64,000 bases of DNA, from positions 3,844,001 to 3,908,000 of the forward strand of contig JAPFFF010000011.1 in NCBI GenBank assembly GCA_039105265.1, written 5' to 3'. The notes beneath the pieces are model-generated. The model did no database searches. It saw nothing but the letters and a program-made list of their open reading frames with translations, and was not told where the DNA came from. This DNA comes from Tritrichomonas musculus (taxonomy: Eukaryota; Parabasalia; Tritrichomonadida; Tritrichomonadidae). This document shows, piece by piece, positions 54,477 through 64,000 of the stretch (positions within the stretch are counted from its first letter, which is position 1; each line of letters begins with the position of its first letter). A program made the translations under genes and the position numbers.

Positions 54477-55766
54477 ATGACTACGATACTTGGCCAAAAT
54501 CTTAATAAGAAAGAATCAATATCTGCTCAAGTTAATGCAATGAGAATACCTCGTTTTTCATATCGCAAAAAATTCGATCCTCTTGAAGGTAATTTAACAT
54601 CAGATCGAAGATGGGGATGCAGTATTCGCTGTTGCCAAGGTTTACTAGCACAATTTATCAAAAAATCAAATATTTTAACAACAAACCAGTATATTAATAA
54701 TTTTTTTTCAAACTTATCTAAAATTAATGGAAAACCGTCAGCACATCCGGGCACAACGATTCATTCAAATCTTCAAAACACCGCAAATTCTCTCTTTTCT
54801 ATTCCAAAAATAAGTCCAGAACCAGAATCAAAGCCAAACGTTCATAATTCGCATTCAACAGCCACTCTAATCTCTTCTGATAAAAAAGCTCAAAAGAAAC
54901 TTCAGGCATACGGGGAATACCCGGAATACATACACCTTTTTTATGATTCTCCCAATTCACCATTTAGTATTCACTCTTTTTGCAGTGAGCTTAAAAAAAT
55001 AAACGGGAATAAACCAGGAAAATGGGTGAAACTTTCGACACTTTCGCTCGTCTTAAAAAACTTACTTTTATATTCTGAGATAGAAACAGTAATTGCTGAA
55101 AATGGCCAAATATCACTTCCTTTAATCCTTGATGCTTTTAATAAATATCATTCATTAAAAAGTGACAATAAAAAAGTACCACCAATTCCTAAACCAAGCA
55201 AAGAAAGCAGATTAAAACCAGATACTTCATTACAACAGTCGAAGCATAACGATACAGATTGCACTCAAAGCGAATTTAATACATTACCAGTTTTAATCCT
55301 TATTCCATTGATGCTAGGTCTCAAAAAGCTTGAAAGTGAATTCATATCTGTAATTACTAAAGCTCTCTCTCTTCCTAAGCAATCGATTGGAGTTATTGGT
55401 GGTAAAAATAATAAGGCTTACTATATAATCGGATATACTGAAAAAGGCGAGTTTCTTTATTTTGATCCTCATGAAGTTCATGATGCAGTGCTTAAGCATG
55501 ATGACCTTTATAGAGTTTATGAGCCAGAATTACACAAAATTAAAAAAATGCAATTAAATCCATCTTTGATGATTGGATTTATTGTTAAAACAAAAGAGGA
55601 TATAGATGAAATAAAAGAAGCGATGAAAGGAACACCAATAACAGTAACCGATCAATATATTACATATTCGACAAATCTTGATGAAGACTCTGAAGATACA
55701 TCAGTGGGAAAAGGCAAAGATAATGATGATACTGATACAGATTATGATTTTGTTATTGTAAGTTAA
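54477..55766 (+). CDS. ATG4: ATG4 cysteine protease (autophagin, peptidase C54)
   Basis: 429 residues. ATG4 trims the C-terminus of ATG8 and removes ATG8 from lipid, a core step of autophagy. The catalytic Cys48 lies in TSDRRWGCSIRCCQGLLAQF, the family's SDxGWGC...R..Q..LAQ motif. The Asp/His pair is D330 and H332 in FLYFDPHEVHD, preceded by the conserved GVIGGKNNKAYYIIGY (the GG-K-x-YFIG region). A low-complexity insert (about 95-150) and a Lys/Pro-rich linker (about 225-260) are not in the core family. The tail is strongly acidic and ends DTDTDYDFVIVS, a good LIR-like (ATG8-interacting) motif, as found at the end of human ATG4B. An Inr-like site is just upstream. Confidence 0.9.
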   Translation: MTTILGQNLNKKESISAQVNAMRIPRFSYRKKFDPLEGNLTSDRRWGCSIRCCQGLLAQFIKKSNILTTNQYINNFFSNLSKINGKPSAHPGTTIHSNLQNTANSLFSIPKISPEPESKPNVHNSHSTATLISSDKKAQKKLQAYGEYPEYIHLFYDSPNSPFSIHSFCSELKKINGNKPGKWVKLSTLSLVLKNLLLYSEIETVIAENGQISLPLILDAFNKYHSLKSDNKKVPPIPKPSKESRLKPDTSLQQSKHNDTDCTQSEFNTLPVLILIPLMLGLKKLESEFISVITKALSLPKQSIGVIGGKNNKAYYIIGYTEKGEFLYFDPHEVHDAVLKHDDLYRVYEPELHKIKKMQLNPSLMIGFIVKTKEDIDEIKEAMKGTPITVTDQYITYSTNLDEDSEDTSVGKGKDNDDTDTDYDFVIVS

Positions 55767-55986
55767 ATGATAGATTATTTAGAAATATTAAAAAATTGTT
55801 TTTAACAGAGGCATATCAACTTTCCATTCAATTGTTTTTTTTTTTCTAAAAATTTTAATAGAAGATCTAAATAATGCATATTAAAAGTTTATAAAAACAT
55901 CGAATAATATTATAAGAGATATTGCCGACAATATAACATTATAAGGTCTTTGAATAATGAAGCGAAATTATAAAAATATAAACATT

Positions 55987-56382
55987 TTATTTCGTTGAAG
56001 GGGTATGATAATGCCAATCGATATCGATATCATCAAGATCAAATTCTTCACCTTGATCGTCATTGGCTGGGAGTGTATCTTGATTTTCATTCGAAATTTC
56101 TTTTGAAACAATATCAACTTGTTGAATAATTTCATTTCTTCGAATTATAGTTGCTTGATCATCGTCAATTTTTATTATTTTTTTAACCATAAATATTTCT
56201 TCATTGCTATTTTGATCATCCTTTTCTATCTGCTGCTCTTCTTCTTCGTGTTTTACACTGTTGACATTTATGTCATTTGTTTGATTTTTATCCTTTTCAT
56301 CCTTTTCATTTTTTTCTTCCTCTTCTTCTTCGTTCTCAATTTTTGCTACTTGAGCAAGAAGAGCAGCTATATCATCATCCAT
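55987..56382 (-). CDS. Small acidic protein of unknown function
   Basis: 131 residues from ATG 56382 (MDDDIAALLAQVAKIENEEE). The frame is open 32 more codons upstream, but that part is AT-rich leader-like. The protein is dominated by Glu/Asp/Lys tracts, with a short less-charged core (MVKKIIKIDDDQATIIRRNE) and an acidic end with aromatic residues (DLDDIDIDWHYHTPSTK). The N-terminal helix followed by acid tracts would suit a chaperone-like or nuclear acidic protein, but no family is recognised. It is convergent with ATG4. The reverse-strand reading is a Phe/Leu-rich shadow. Confidence 0.55.
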   Translation of the reverse strand: MDDDIAALLAQVAKIENEEEEEEKNEKDEKDKNQTNDINVNSVKHEEEEQQIEKDDQNSNEEIFMVKKIIKIDDDQATIIRRNEIIQQVDIVSKEISNENQDTLPANDDQGEEFDLDDIDIDWHYHTPSTK

Positions 56383-56988
56383 TATTTCAATTTTTAATAA
56401 ATCCTTTTCAATTTCGGTAAAAAAAGAAAACGTAGAAAAATTATCCAATATTTTAAATTGATTGTTAAAAATAATCAAATTTATATTATAAATGATGATT
56501 TACATTTTATATGTAAATTGCAATGAATTATTTTTTAAATTTTGAGATAAATCTATTTTTTGTATGAAATAAAAATATCAGAAATATTCAAAGTATCAGA
56601 AAAAAATTAAAAATTTTGCAATCAATTTACTGCTTTATATGAAGCTTTTATATTATTAAACTGTTTATGATCATTGTAAACAGTTTAATTTATTTTTTGG
56701 CTAACTTTCAAAATTAGAATACTTTTACTAGATAGTATTTTAGCACTTTAATTGAAAGTGAAATTTGAAATAAAAATTCAGAGGACTGATGACATATTAT
56801 AAACCATTCAAAATTGTGACGAGCGAGAAAAATACTTTATCATATTTTATTAATAATAAAAATAATTTTTAAATTGAAGCATAAATCTACAGTTTTAATA
56901 TCTGTTTGATTTTTCTGTTTAATATTGAGATATATATATTTTAAAATTTATGCAATTTTTTTTCTGAAAAAGTTGATATTTTTTTAGA
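56383..56988. other. AT-rich divergent intergenic region
   Basis: A short inverted pair (aaactgttta... at about 56659 and 56679) and otherwise no structure. Confidence 0.5.
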
Positions 56989-56993
56989 TCATT
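56989..56993 (+). promoter_or_regulatory. Inr-like site of the ankyrin gene
   Basis: TCATT with predicted +1 A at 56991, 13 bases upstream of the ATG at 57004. Confidence 0.45.
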
Positions 56994-57003
56994 TTTTTTC
57001 AAG

Positions 57004-59014
57004 ATGAGCGATAGCCATTCTGAAGAATTATTCAATGCAATTATTGAACTCCAAGAGAAGCTCTATGAGATATCAGATTCATTCGAATCGATTACTCAAT
57101 ATATTCATTCACATGAAGATTTTTTCTTGAAAGATAAAATTTCACTTCGAAGACTCCTTCTTGTAATCAACTCAACAGTAAATTCTACACCCCACCAACT
57201 TTTTCATTACCAAAAAATTATTAATTATTTGAAAGATGAAATAAAATCTCATTTTTCATCTAATGAAATATTCAACGTTTTTAAAGAAAACAAATCATTG
57301 CTGTTATTTTTAGTCAATGAAAATCTTATGAACATATCCTCACTTTTTTCAACAAAAAAGCATTATGAAGAGTTGCAATTTTATTTTGCACCAGAAATTT
57401 TAGAAAGTCTTCGCTACAAGAAAAGACGTTTTTATGATAATAGGTTTAAATCATATTTATTTGAAAAAATGGATGTGAAAGAACACATTGAAATACGCTC
57501 AAAATTAATAAACCCAGAACCAATTTTAATTTCGATACGCGAAGATAACCTCAATTCTTTTCAAGACGCGCTGTCTCGCTTAGAAATTGATTTATCAGAT
57601 ACAAAAATAAACCATTCAATTTTTGAGCCTTTTAGTTTTCTTAATGAAACGATCACTATAGAACTTCTCACTCTCATTGAATACGCTTCATTTTATGGAT
57701 CAGTTAACATAGTCAAATATTTACTTGCTAACGAAGTTGAATTGAAAAAATTCAGAGCAAAATTTGCAATTGCTGGCGGAAACTATGAAATAATTCACCT
57801 TTTAGGTGAAAGAGAGGTCAATATCGATACAATCGACTGCTTGGCAACAGCCATTCAATTTCATCATAATGACATTGTTCACTACTTGCATGATACAAAG
57901 AATGTCAATTTTGAAATCAGCTTAATTGAAGTTTGTGTCAAATATGAGAATATTTCAATGCTTGAGGAAATTTTGAATGAAATTCCTAAAAGCGAAAATG
58001 ATCGGGGACCATTTATCCTCTCAATTATATCAGCAACAAGAAATGGAAATATAGACTTGCTTTTGTTTTTATTTGATCAAGCAAAACAACGTGAAATACA
58101 GATTCAAAATGATGAACAGTTGATGGTTAAGCTTCTGAATAGAGCTTGCAAATATGGCTATATTGACATTGCCCAATTCTTTATTAATGAATTACATATT
58201 CCTTATTCATATGATAATTTCAAAGGATTATACAAGGCATCAAAAATTGGCAATTTACCTACTGTCCAGTACTTATGTGGCCTTGATGGTATAAATGTGA
58301 ACTATACTGACCAAGTTTCAAAGGATACTCCATTAACAATCGCTGCTTATCAAGGATATATTGATGTTGTTAAGTTTTTATTCACTGTTAAGGGAGTTGA
58401 TATCAATCATAAATTATATAATAATAGGAATGCTATTTTTCGGGCAGCCGAAGGACAAAATTATGAAATACTCAAATTTTTGTATGAGAATACTACTAAC
58501 AGTTCTGATATTATTAATGTAATTGACTTAAATGGATTTAATTTATTAACTATGTCATCTCAATATGATTGCCCAGAAATCGTTAAATATTTAATTGAAC
58601 AAAAAGGATTTGATGTAAATTCGCTTAATTCTAGACCAATCATCTATGCTATTCAAAATGATTGCGTTAATGTTCTGAAATATTTTTTAACGCTTGATAA
58701 TTGTAAGCTTATAAATGATGAAAATGGCCAAACAGCGATTCATTATGCCTCTTATTATCAAATTGAAGACATTCTTAAAATACTTATAGAATCAAAGAAA
58801 ATTGATATTAATACACAAGATAAAACTGGAGTTTTAACTATTTTTTATTTATGCAACAGCTCTTCAGATGGTAGCTAGATGTGGTAATATGAAAATTATT
58901 AAGATTTTATTAGATAATGGAGCAGATCCTGATATTGCAGATCAATCAGGAAAGAAGCCGATTCAATTTTTAAGTCCAGATAATCAAAAAATATTTAATT
59001 CTTATATTAAGTAA
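57004..59014 (+). CDS. Ankyrin-repeat protein (DUF3447-type) with apparent frameshift
   Basis: The main frame runs 57004-58878 (624 residues). The N-terminal domain (about 1-165, with SSNEIFNVFKENKSLLLFLV) is the one trichomonads put before ankyrin repeats. It is followed by about 12 ankyrin-like repeats from 180 on, with good units such as TPLTIAAYQGYIDVVKFLFT and GQTAIHYASYYQIEDILKIL. After DKTG (about 58830) the frame ends in unlike residues, while another frame continues as ATALQMVARCGNMKIIKILL and NGADPDIADQSGKKPIQFLS to a TAA at 59012-59014. So one extra base, or a short unrecognised intron, lies near 58835-58860, where there is a T6 run. Canonical trichomonad intron ends were not found there. 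The function is probably protein-binding; partners are unknown. Confidence 0.8.
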
Positions 59015-59153
59015 AAATTCAAAATTAGTTTCAATTTTTTTTTCAATTTAAAATAATGATGTCATTGTTGATGCTAGCATCGACCATTTATAGTCACAAA
59101 AAAAATGTTTCACATTTTTTAAATTTTTGAGATTTTATATAAATTTGAAGTAA

Positions 59154-60497
59154 ATGACTGATTTTAATCTTTCTTCAAGCGGATTAAAAACCATTCCAGA
59201 GTCAATTCTTGACAATGACTTTTGCTTTATATTTGATTCAAAACAATATTATTGTAGTCGTATTCTTGCTTCATTTATTTCACCAATTGTTGCTAATATT
59301 TTTCAATCAGATCCACTTTGTGACTCATTTACAGTTGATATCAATGAAAAATCAGAATCTGAGATGAATAACGATAAAATTCAGTTTGATTTTGATATTG
59401 TCATTCAACTTATGAAAGGTGAATCAATCAAAATTGACTCAAGTAATGCTGAATTCCTGGTTCAAATTGGCAAAAAGCTTGGAAATTCCGAACTTGTTGA
59501 AAGAATTACTCAAAATCTTTCAACTTATTTACCTCCTTTAACACCTCAAAATGTAATACATAGAATTCTTGTACGATGCTCGTTAAATCTTAACATTGAT
59601 ACAGAAATCGATTTTATTGCGTCGCACTTCATTGAATTTGGAGATGAAGAACTAATTAGTTTAGGTCCATCTCTTTTACTACAAATTTTAACTAGTTCAA
59701 AAAAGTTACAAATTCATAGTGAAAGCTGGCTTCTTTTCTTAATTAAGCGAATGGTAAATGCAGGTGGAAATTCTTATAAATGCCTTTATGCTTGTGTAGA
59801 TTACGCAAATCTCAGCAAGGATGAGTTCGAAACATTTATAGATGAGATTGATCTTGAAGATATAGATGAGCCACTTTGGAATTCGCTAAAAAGCTGCTTT
59901 TGCCAGTTTAAGCAAGATGAATTATTTTATAAAAATCGCAATAAGAATGAACAAAAAAACAATATTAATAAAAAATTAAATCTTAGTGCAATAATTGAAC
60001 CTTCAAAACCAGAAAATATGAAAGGAATATTTACTCATATTTCTGAAGTTTTAGGAGCAAATCCATCTTCTGTTGTTGAAGTAACTAGTTCGCCATTTAA
60101 TTCTCAATATCCACCAGAGAATGTGATTGATAACTCCTCAAATGATACACAATATTTTGAATCAAATGATGAACCAAATTCTTGGATTTGCTTTGATTTC
60201 AAAAATATGAGAGTATCTCTATCTCATTACACTCTTAAGACATGGTTCTGGGGTCCAAATTTCCAACACTTAAAATCATGGATTGTTGAAGGTTCCGATG
60301 ATGGAAGAGAATGGACTGAACTTGATCAGAGAGAAGATGAAGAATCGCTAAATGACGCTCTTGCTTTTAGAAGGTTCAAATGCTTAATGAGAGTAACTTG
60401 CAGATACATAAGAATTAGATCGACTGATGTTGACCATTCTGGATCGAATTTACTCATTCTTAATGCTGTCGAATTCTATGGTAGATTAATTGCATAA
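59154..60497 (+). CDS. BTB/POZ protein with C-terminal F5/8C (discoidin) domain
   Basis: 447 residues. The N-terminus is a divergent BTB-like domain (about 15-115; DNDFCFIFDSKQYYCSRILA, then ISPIVANIFQSDP), followed by a BACK-like helical region (about 125-255). A charged linker leads to an F5/8 type C domain at about 320-445 (NVIDNSSNDTQYFESNDEPN, then SWICFDFKNMRV, HLKSWIVEGSDDGREW and CRYIRIRSTDVDH). The order BTB-BACK-F5/8C resembles BTBD9-like proteins and is a large family in trichomonads. It may act as an adaptor, possibly for cullin-3 ligases, but this is an inference. It is followed by a paralogue 447 bases downstream. Confidence 0.8.
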   Translation: MTDFNLSSSGLKTIPESILDNDFCFIFDSKQYYCSRILASFISPIVANIFQSDPLCDSFTVDINEKSESEMNNDKIQFDFDIVIQLMKGESIKIDSSNAEFLVQIGKKLGNSELVERITQNLSTYLPPLTPQNVIHRILVRCSLNLNIDTEIDFIASHFIEFGDEELISLGPSLLLQILTSSKKLQIHSESWLLFLIKRMVNAGGNSYKCLYACVDYANLSKDEFETFIDEIDLEDIDEPLWNSLKSCFCQFKQDELFYKNRNKNEQKNNINKKLNLSAIIEPSKPENMKGIFTHISEVLGANPSSVVEVTSSPFNSQYPPENVIDNSSNDTQYFESNDEPNSWICFDFKNMRVSLSHYTLKTWFWGPNFQHLKSWIVEGSDDGREWTELDQREDEESLNDALAFRRFKCLMRVTCRYIRIRSTDVDHSGSNLLILNAVEFYGRLIA

Positions 60498-60944
60498 ATA
60501 TTTTTGTTCACACATAATTCAACATCATTTTTTTCTTTTAATTTTGAAGACTATTTCAAATACAAATTAATTTTGTTAGTTAATGTTTCTATGCGAAAAT
60601 ATTATCGTCAAAAAAAGTTTTATTAATTAGTTTCGATTGATGGCAAGATTTTTATATATTATTGATAGATATTGAGTGATTTTCACATGGTAAATAAATC
60701 ATCATTAAATTGCAAAAAAAATTGTTAATTACGGATAAACATTTTACATCAAAAAATAATATTACTATATAAATTCTTTAGGCATTACATAATAAACATA
60801 AAAAACTTATTAAAATCCAACAAACATAAATATTAAAAAAGGTAAAAGAAAAATTAACGTTACTTAAAAACATTCAATTCGTTGAATTGGCTTTTGAAAA
60901 AAATACGTTGGTACAATTTTTTCAAACGTGCATTATAATAATAA
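60498..60944. other. AT-rich spacer between the two BTB genes
   Basis: No gene or repeat recognised. Confidence 0.6.
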
Positions 60945-62534
60945 ATGAGTATGTTTTCACTGTCAAATGATGCGTTGAAGGCACTCAATTTTAATCTATA
61001 TGACAAAGATTTTACCTTTATTGTAGGAAAAAAACAATATAATGTATCAAAAATTTTTGCTGACCTTATTTCTCCAAATGTTAATAAAATGCATAGATCA
61101 GACCCAACATCATGCATTTATTTTATTCCAAAATATGATGAATCAAAAGAAGATAATTATTATAAGAGTTTTAGATCAATGACAAGCCATAAGCATGATG
61201 ATGAAGAAGATTATTTCAAATACATTCTTCAACTTTCAGAAGGGAATGAAATAGAGACCAATAAAATTAATGAAAAGCCAATACTATATTATTTTAACAA
61301 GCTTGGAAACCCAGAATTTTTACGATTTCTTTTAGGATCAGAAAAATTTCAAGAAATCAATGAGGATAATGCAATTGACAGACTATTAATTAAAATTTCC
61401 AATTCTATTAATGCTAGAGAAGAATTAGCTTACATTTCATCAAATTTATACGAATTTGATGAAAATATCTTAAGTACACTCGATGTTGAAACTCTTAGTT
61501 TAATTTTAAGCCAACCTTGCCTCCGAATTCAAAATGAAGAATGGCTTTTTGATTTCATAATGAACAATATATCTGAAAATCCTTCATTCATTTCTTTATT
61601 TGAATATGTTGAATTTTGCAATCTCTCAGTTGATAAAATATTTCAATTTGAAGAAACGATCACACTTGATGATTTAAATTATACCATATGGAAATCGATT
61701 TGCAAGAGGTTAATTTGTGAAATCGTTTCAACACCATCAACTCGGAGCTTAATTAAATCAAGAAACAAAAAATATGTCTCATATTTGCCGAAGTTAAAAA
61801 GAAAAATGATAAAACTTGATGATGACTTAGAAGAAAATTCAAATCACAATTCTTTTCCAGTTAAGCATAATGGAATTATATCTTACTTATATAGCAAAAA
61901 TAATGGCAGTAATCCATCAAAAGGTGAAAATAAATTAATTAATATTACAGTAAACTCATGCGAGTTGTCAAATACAATACAAAGTTCTGCAGCAATTCTT
62001 GATGCAGAAATTAATAATCTGACGGCTTCTCCTTCTAATTCTTCTCTATCAGATTCCTTTTCTCTTTCTGAATCATCGCAATTTTCTGATGATGAACAAA
62101 ATGATGATGAACCAATTAACTTAAATTCTGTTTCAAATCAACATTTTGAACCAGAAAATGTTGCAGATTTTGAATCCGACACTAGATATTACTCTAAAGA
62201 TGAACCTAATCAATATATAATGTTTGATTTCAAGGATATGCGCGTTAATCCAACACATTATATGATTCGAACTCAGGGATGTGGAGCTAATTGCTGTCAC
62301 ATGAAAAGCTGGGTTTGTGAACTTTCTGAAGATGGTACTGAATGGATTGAAGGCGATAGGCAAAAAGATTCGTCTAATCTAAATGGATCATTTATGGTTG
62401 GCGTATTCCCAATAAAAACTGAGGTTCCACTCAAATATAGATATATCCGTATTAAACAAATAGGTCCAAATTGGTTCAATGATAATAGAATGATTATGTG
62501 CGGCGTTGAATTTTTCGGTACATTATATGAATGA
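60945..62534 (+). CDS. BTB/POZ protein with C-terminal F5/8C (discoidin) domain, paralogue
   Basis: 529 residues. Same plan as the gene upstream: BTB-like start (LYDKDFTFIVGKKQYNVSKI, then FADLISPNVNKMHRSDP), BACK-like middle (about 140-260), and F5/8C at about 390-528 (NVADFESDTRYYSKDEPNQY, then IMFDFKDMRV, HMKSWVCELSEDGTEW and KYRYIRIKQIG). The linker before F5/8C is longer and very Ser/Asp-rich (about 340-395). Shared spacing and motifs with the preceding gene point to an old tandem duplication; sequence identity looks low. Confidence 0.8.
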   Translation: MSMFSLSNDALKALNFNLYDKDFTFIVGKKQYNVSKIFADLISPNVNKMHRSDPTSCIYFIPKYDESKEDNYYKSFRSMTSHKHDDEEDYFKYILQLSEGNEIETNKINEKPILYYFNKLGNPEFLRFLLGSEKFQEINEDNAIDRLLIKISNSINAREELAYISSNLYEFDENILSTLDVETLSLILSQPCLRIQNEEWLFDFIMNNISENPSFISLFEYVEFCNLSVDKIFQFEETITLDDLNYTIWKSICKRLICEIVSTPSTRSLIKSRNKKYVSYLPKLKRKMIKLDDDLEENSNHNSFPVKHNGIISYLYSKNNGSNPSKGENKLINITVNSCELSNTIQSSAAILDAEINNLTASPSNSSLSDSFSLSESSQFSDDEQNDDEPINLNSVSNQHFEPENVADFESDTRYYSKDEPNQYIMFDFKDMRVNPTHYMIRTQGCGANCCHMKSWVCELSEDGTEWIEGDRQKDSSNLNGSFMVGVFPIKTEVPLKYRYIRIKQIGPNWFNDNRMIMCGVEFFGTLYE

Positions 62535-63366
62535 TAAACTATCATTGATAATCTATTATCGATAAAGGATTATCTTTAGATTTTATTATAGATTTTAGAT
62601 TAAATCGCTTAAACTATTAGATTGCTTACTATTTTTCCTCAAATATCATCAATACGTTAATTTTTTTTATTTTTGTTAAAAATATCATCAAATTACGTCG
62701 AATCTTATAATATTTTATATATCATCATGACAATATCTTATGCAATATATTGGAAGAGATATTTTTATATTGAATTATATATTCTTAAATATTTTTTGCC
62801 CATTTTTAGTAAAAATATTTTTTTACTGCTTTATGATGAAATAATAAATATTACTTTGCCTTTGAATAAAAATAAAAAAAAAAAATGTACAATAATATCG
62901 GTGATATATTTGTTATTAATTGATAAATTACATTCAAATTTTTTTTCTATCCATTCAAATTCACAATTTTTAAAAGGATTGTCAAAATCAATTAATGGCT
63001 ATTTTTACATTTTATTTGATAATTTTTTAATTACTAATAAAATTCATAGGTTAAGATTAGTTTATGATTTTTATTTTCATTCAAAATTTCGTTTAAATTT
63101 CTATACTTGATTAATCATTAACGTTTTCAAACCGTTTATTTTTAAAAAAAAATTTTCGGAGAGATTTTTGAGAGAAAAAAGAATTTTATATTTCTTTTTA
63201 GATTCGTTAAAAGGACAGTAAAACAATTAAATTTTAACACCGATGGATAATTAAGATATGATATGAAAATTGAATTTTTCTCTTAAAAGTTAAAAAAATA
63301 TCCCATACAATTCTATTGAAATTCTTTAACTTGAACAAACCTATCAAAAATCACACGTTTTAGATA
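62535..63366. other. AT-rich intergenic region
   Basis: A 145-codon frame at 62673-63110 starts at TTG and is made mostly of Ile/Phe/Leu/Tyr/Lys/Asn. It looks like translated AT-rich spacer rather than a gene. No other structure is seen. Confidence 0.55.
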
Positions 63367-64000
63367 ATGAATGATCTCTCGACTCTTGGATCAAAAATAG
63401 AACAACTACCTCATCATATTATACTTGTTATTTGCTGCTGCGGTATTTTCCTTTCATTTTTCCTCCCTCGTCTAGTTCACAAATATTTAAATTTATATTA
63501 TTCCATCAACGCTCCAATTTTATTGACTTTTTCGCAATTTTTAGCCGTAATTATTTTATCCGCTCCTTCTCTTTACCGAACTTTTTTATCAAAGAAAAAG
63601 CTCTCAACAAATTTATTCGTTTATATCGTTACCAGTATTACCTTATTACTATCGATGATTCTTGATAATTATTCCGTGCACCTTTTTCTGGACAAAGGAA
63701 CAAATGATAACCATTTCTTTTTCGATAATAGTTTTGCAATTGAATCATTATTTAAATCACCAAAAGTTTTGCCTGTTATGGTTGGAAATATCGTCTTTCT
63801 TAAAAAGAAATTCTCATTTACTACAATAATTTCAATATGCTTAATGGTATGTGGATTTGTTGGAATTGCTCTTGGTGATTTGAATGGAACTATTTCACTA
63901 AACAATGACAACTATAATTACTTAGGAATAGCTGCTATTGTTGCTTCTATGACCCTTGAAGCAATTGCAGCCAATCTTGAAGAATATATCCTTGTGTATT
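63367..64000 (+). CDS. SLC35B-like nucleotide-sugar or PAPS transporter, 5' part only
   Basis: Starts at ATG 63367 (MNDLSTLGSKIEQLPHHIIL) and is still open at the right edge (211 full codons). It has hydrophobic helices at about 17-36, 44-66 and 83-98. Then comes the family-typical stretch LFKSPKVLPVMVGNIVFLKK, followed by the FTTIISICLMVCGFVGIALGD helix and SMTLEAIAANLEEYILVY. Lys-Val-x-Pro-Val-Met and the Asn-x-Glu-Glu pair are characteristic of the UAA/SLC35B group, which carries UDP-sugars or PAPS into the Golgi or ER. The substrate cannot be told from the fragment. The other frame at 63432-63665 is a shadow. Confidence 0.8.
   Translation, partial: MNDLSTLGSKIEQLPHHIILVICCCGIFLSFFLPRLVHKYLNLYYSINAPILLTFSQFLAVIILSAPSLYRTFLSKKKLSTNLFVYIVTSITLLLSMILDNYSVHLFLDKGTNDNHFFFDNSFAIESLFKSPKVLPVMVGNIVFLKKKFSFTTIISICLMVCGFVGIALGDLNGTISLNNDNYNYLGIAAIVASMTLEAIAANLEEYILVY

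Noticed and set aside
56119-56397. 92-codon plus-strand frame rich in Phe/Leu/Ile
   Set aside because: Antisense shadow of the acidic protein; the hydrophobicity comes from reading Glu/Lys codons backwards.
58470-58495. Possible tiny intron gtatgagaatactactaacag in the ankyrin gene
   Set aside because: It is 21 bases, in frame, lacks the full 3' consensus expected for trichomonad introns, and the reading through it fits the ankyrin repeat.
62673-63110. 145-codon plus-strand frame
   Set aside because: Starts at TTG, dominated by Ile/Phe/Tyr/Leu/Lys/Asn as expected from AT-rich spacer, with no motif.
63432-63665. 77-codon plus-strand frame near the right edge
   Set aside because: Out-of-frame shadow of the transporter gene that starts at 63367 and continues past the window end.

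Overview
The window looks like nuclear DNA of a parabasalid protist, most likely a Tritrichomonas-type trichomonad (inference). The evidence is very AT-rich intergenic DNA, genes that are single open frames, very short leaders with TCA(C/T)(T/A) Initiator-like sites just upstream of several start codons, and two genes for Initiator-binding-domain (IBD) proteins. It also carries typical trichomonad families: TKL kinases, a Sel1-repeat kinase, a two-repeat Myb protein, a DUF3447-type ankyrin protein and BTB + F5/8C (discoidin) proteins. I saw no convincing tRNA, rRNA, CRISPR array or spliceosomal intron.

Layout. 1-5504: large SPRY + HECT ubiquitin ligase (its true start may lie off the left edge). 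5505-7092: poly(A)/poly(T)-rich spacer with a decayed cysteine-rich protein gene. 7102-8028: small protein kinase. 9550-12870: TKL kinase fused to 20 almost identical Sel1 repeats. 14340-15206 (-): IBD protein. 15906-16742: ribosomal protein uS5 (RPS2). 17038-18201 (-): TMEM43-like membrane protein. 18449-19249 (-): BAR-like coiled-coil protein. 20437-23508: importin-beta-like HEAT protein. 23509-31507: gene-poor zone with a decayed transposase-like remnant, a decayed MULE transposase, and three adjacent TA-flanked inverted-repeat elements. 31508-32257 (-): Myb protein. 35172-36953: TKL kinase with a coiled coil and a Q/N-rich tail. 37546-38784: second IBD protein. 39438-42032: eIF4G-like protein.

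42173-53990 is the most striking object: an 11.8-kb foldback-type element. It has 1,111-bp terminal inverted repeats differing at one base, a 7-9 bp target duplication, long inward arms of a 17/18-bp minisatellite (about 6.0 kb and 1.6 kb), and a 2.2-kb centre holding a truncated ankyrin-family gene fragment and a nested TA-flanked MITE.

After it come another small TA-flanked element (54121-54349), an ATG4 autophagy protease with a LIR-like tail (54477-55766), an acidic protein (55987-56382, -), an ankyrin-repeat gene with an apparent frameshift (57004-59014), two BTB/F5-8C paralogues in tandem (59154-60497 and 60945-62534), and the 5' part of an SLC35B-like nucleotide-sugar/PAPS transporter running off the right edge (63367-64000).

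The genes do not form one pathway. Themes are core-promoter recognition (two IBD proteins, one Myb, visible Inr sites), TKL signalling, translation (uS5, eIF4G-like) and protein turnover (HECT, ATG4). Family calls rest on motifs read by eye; no database search was possible.
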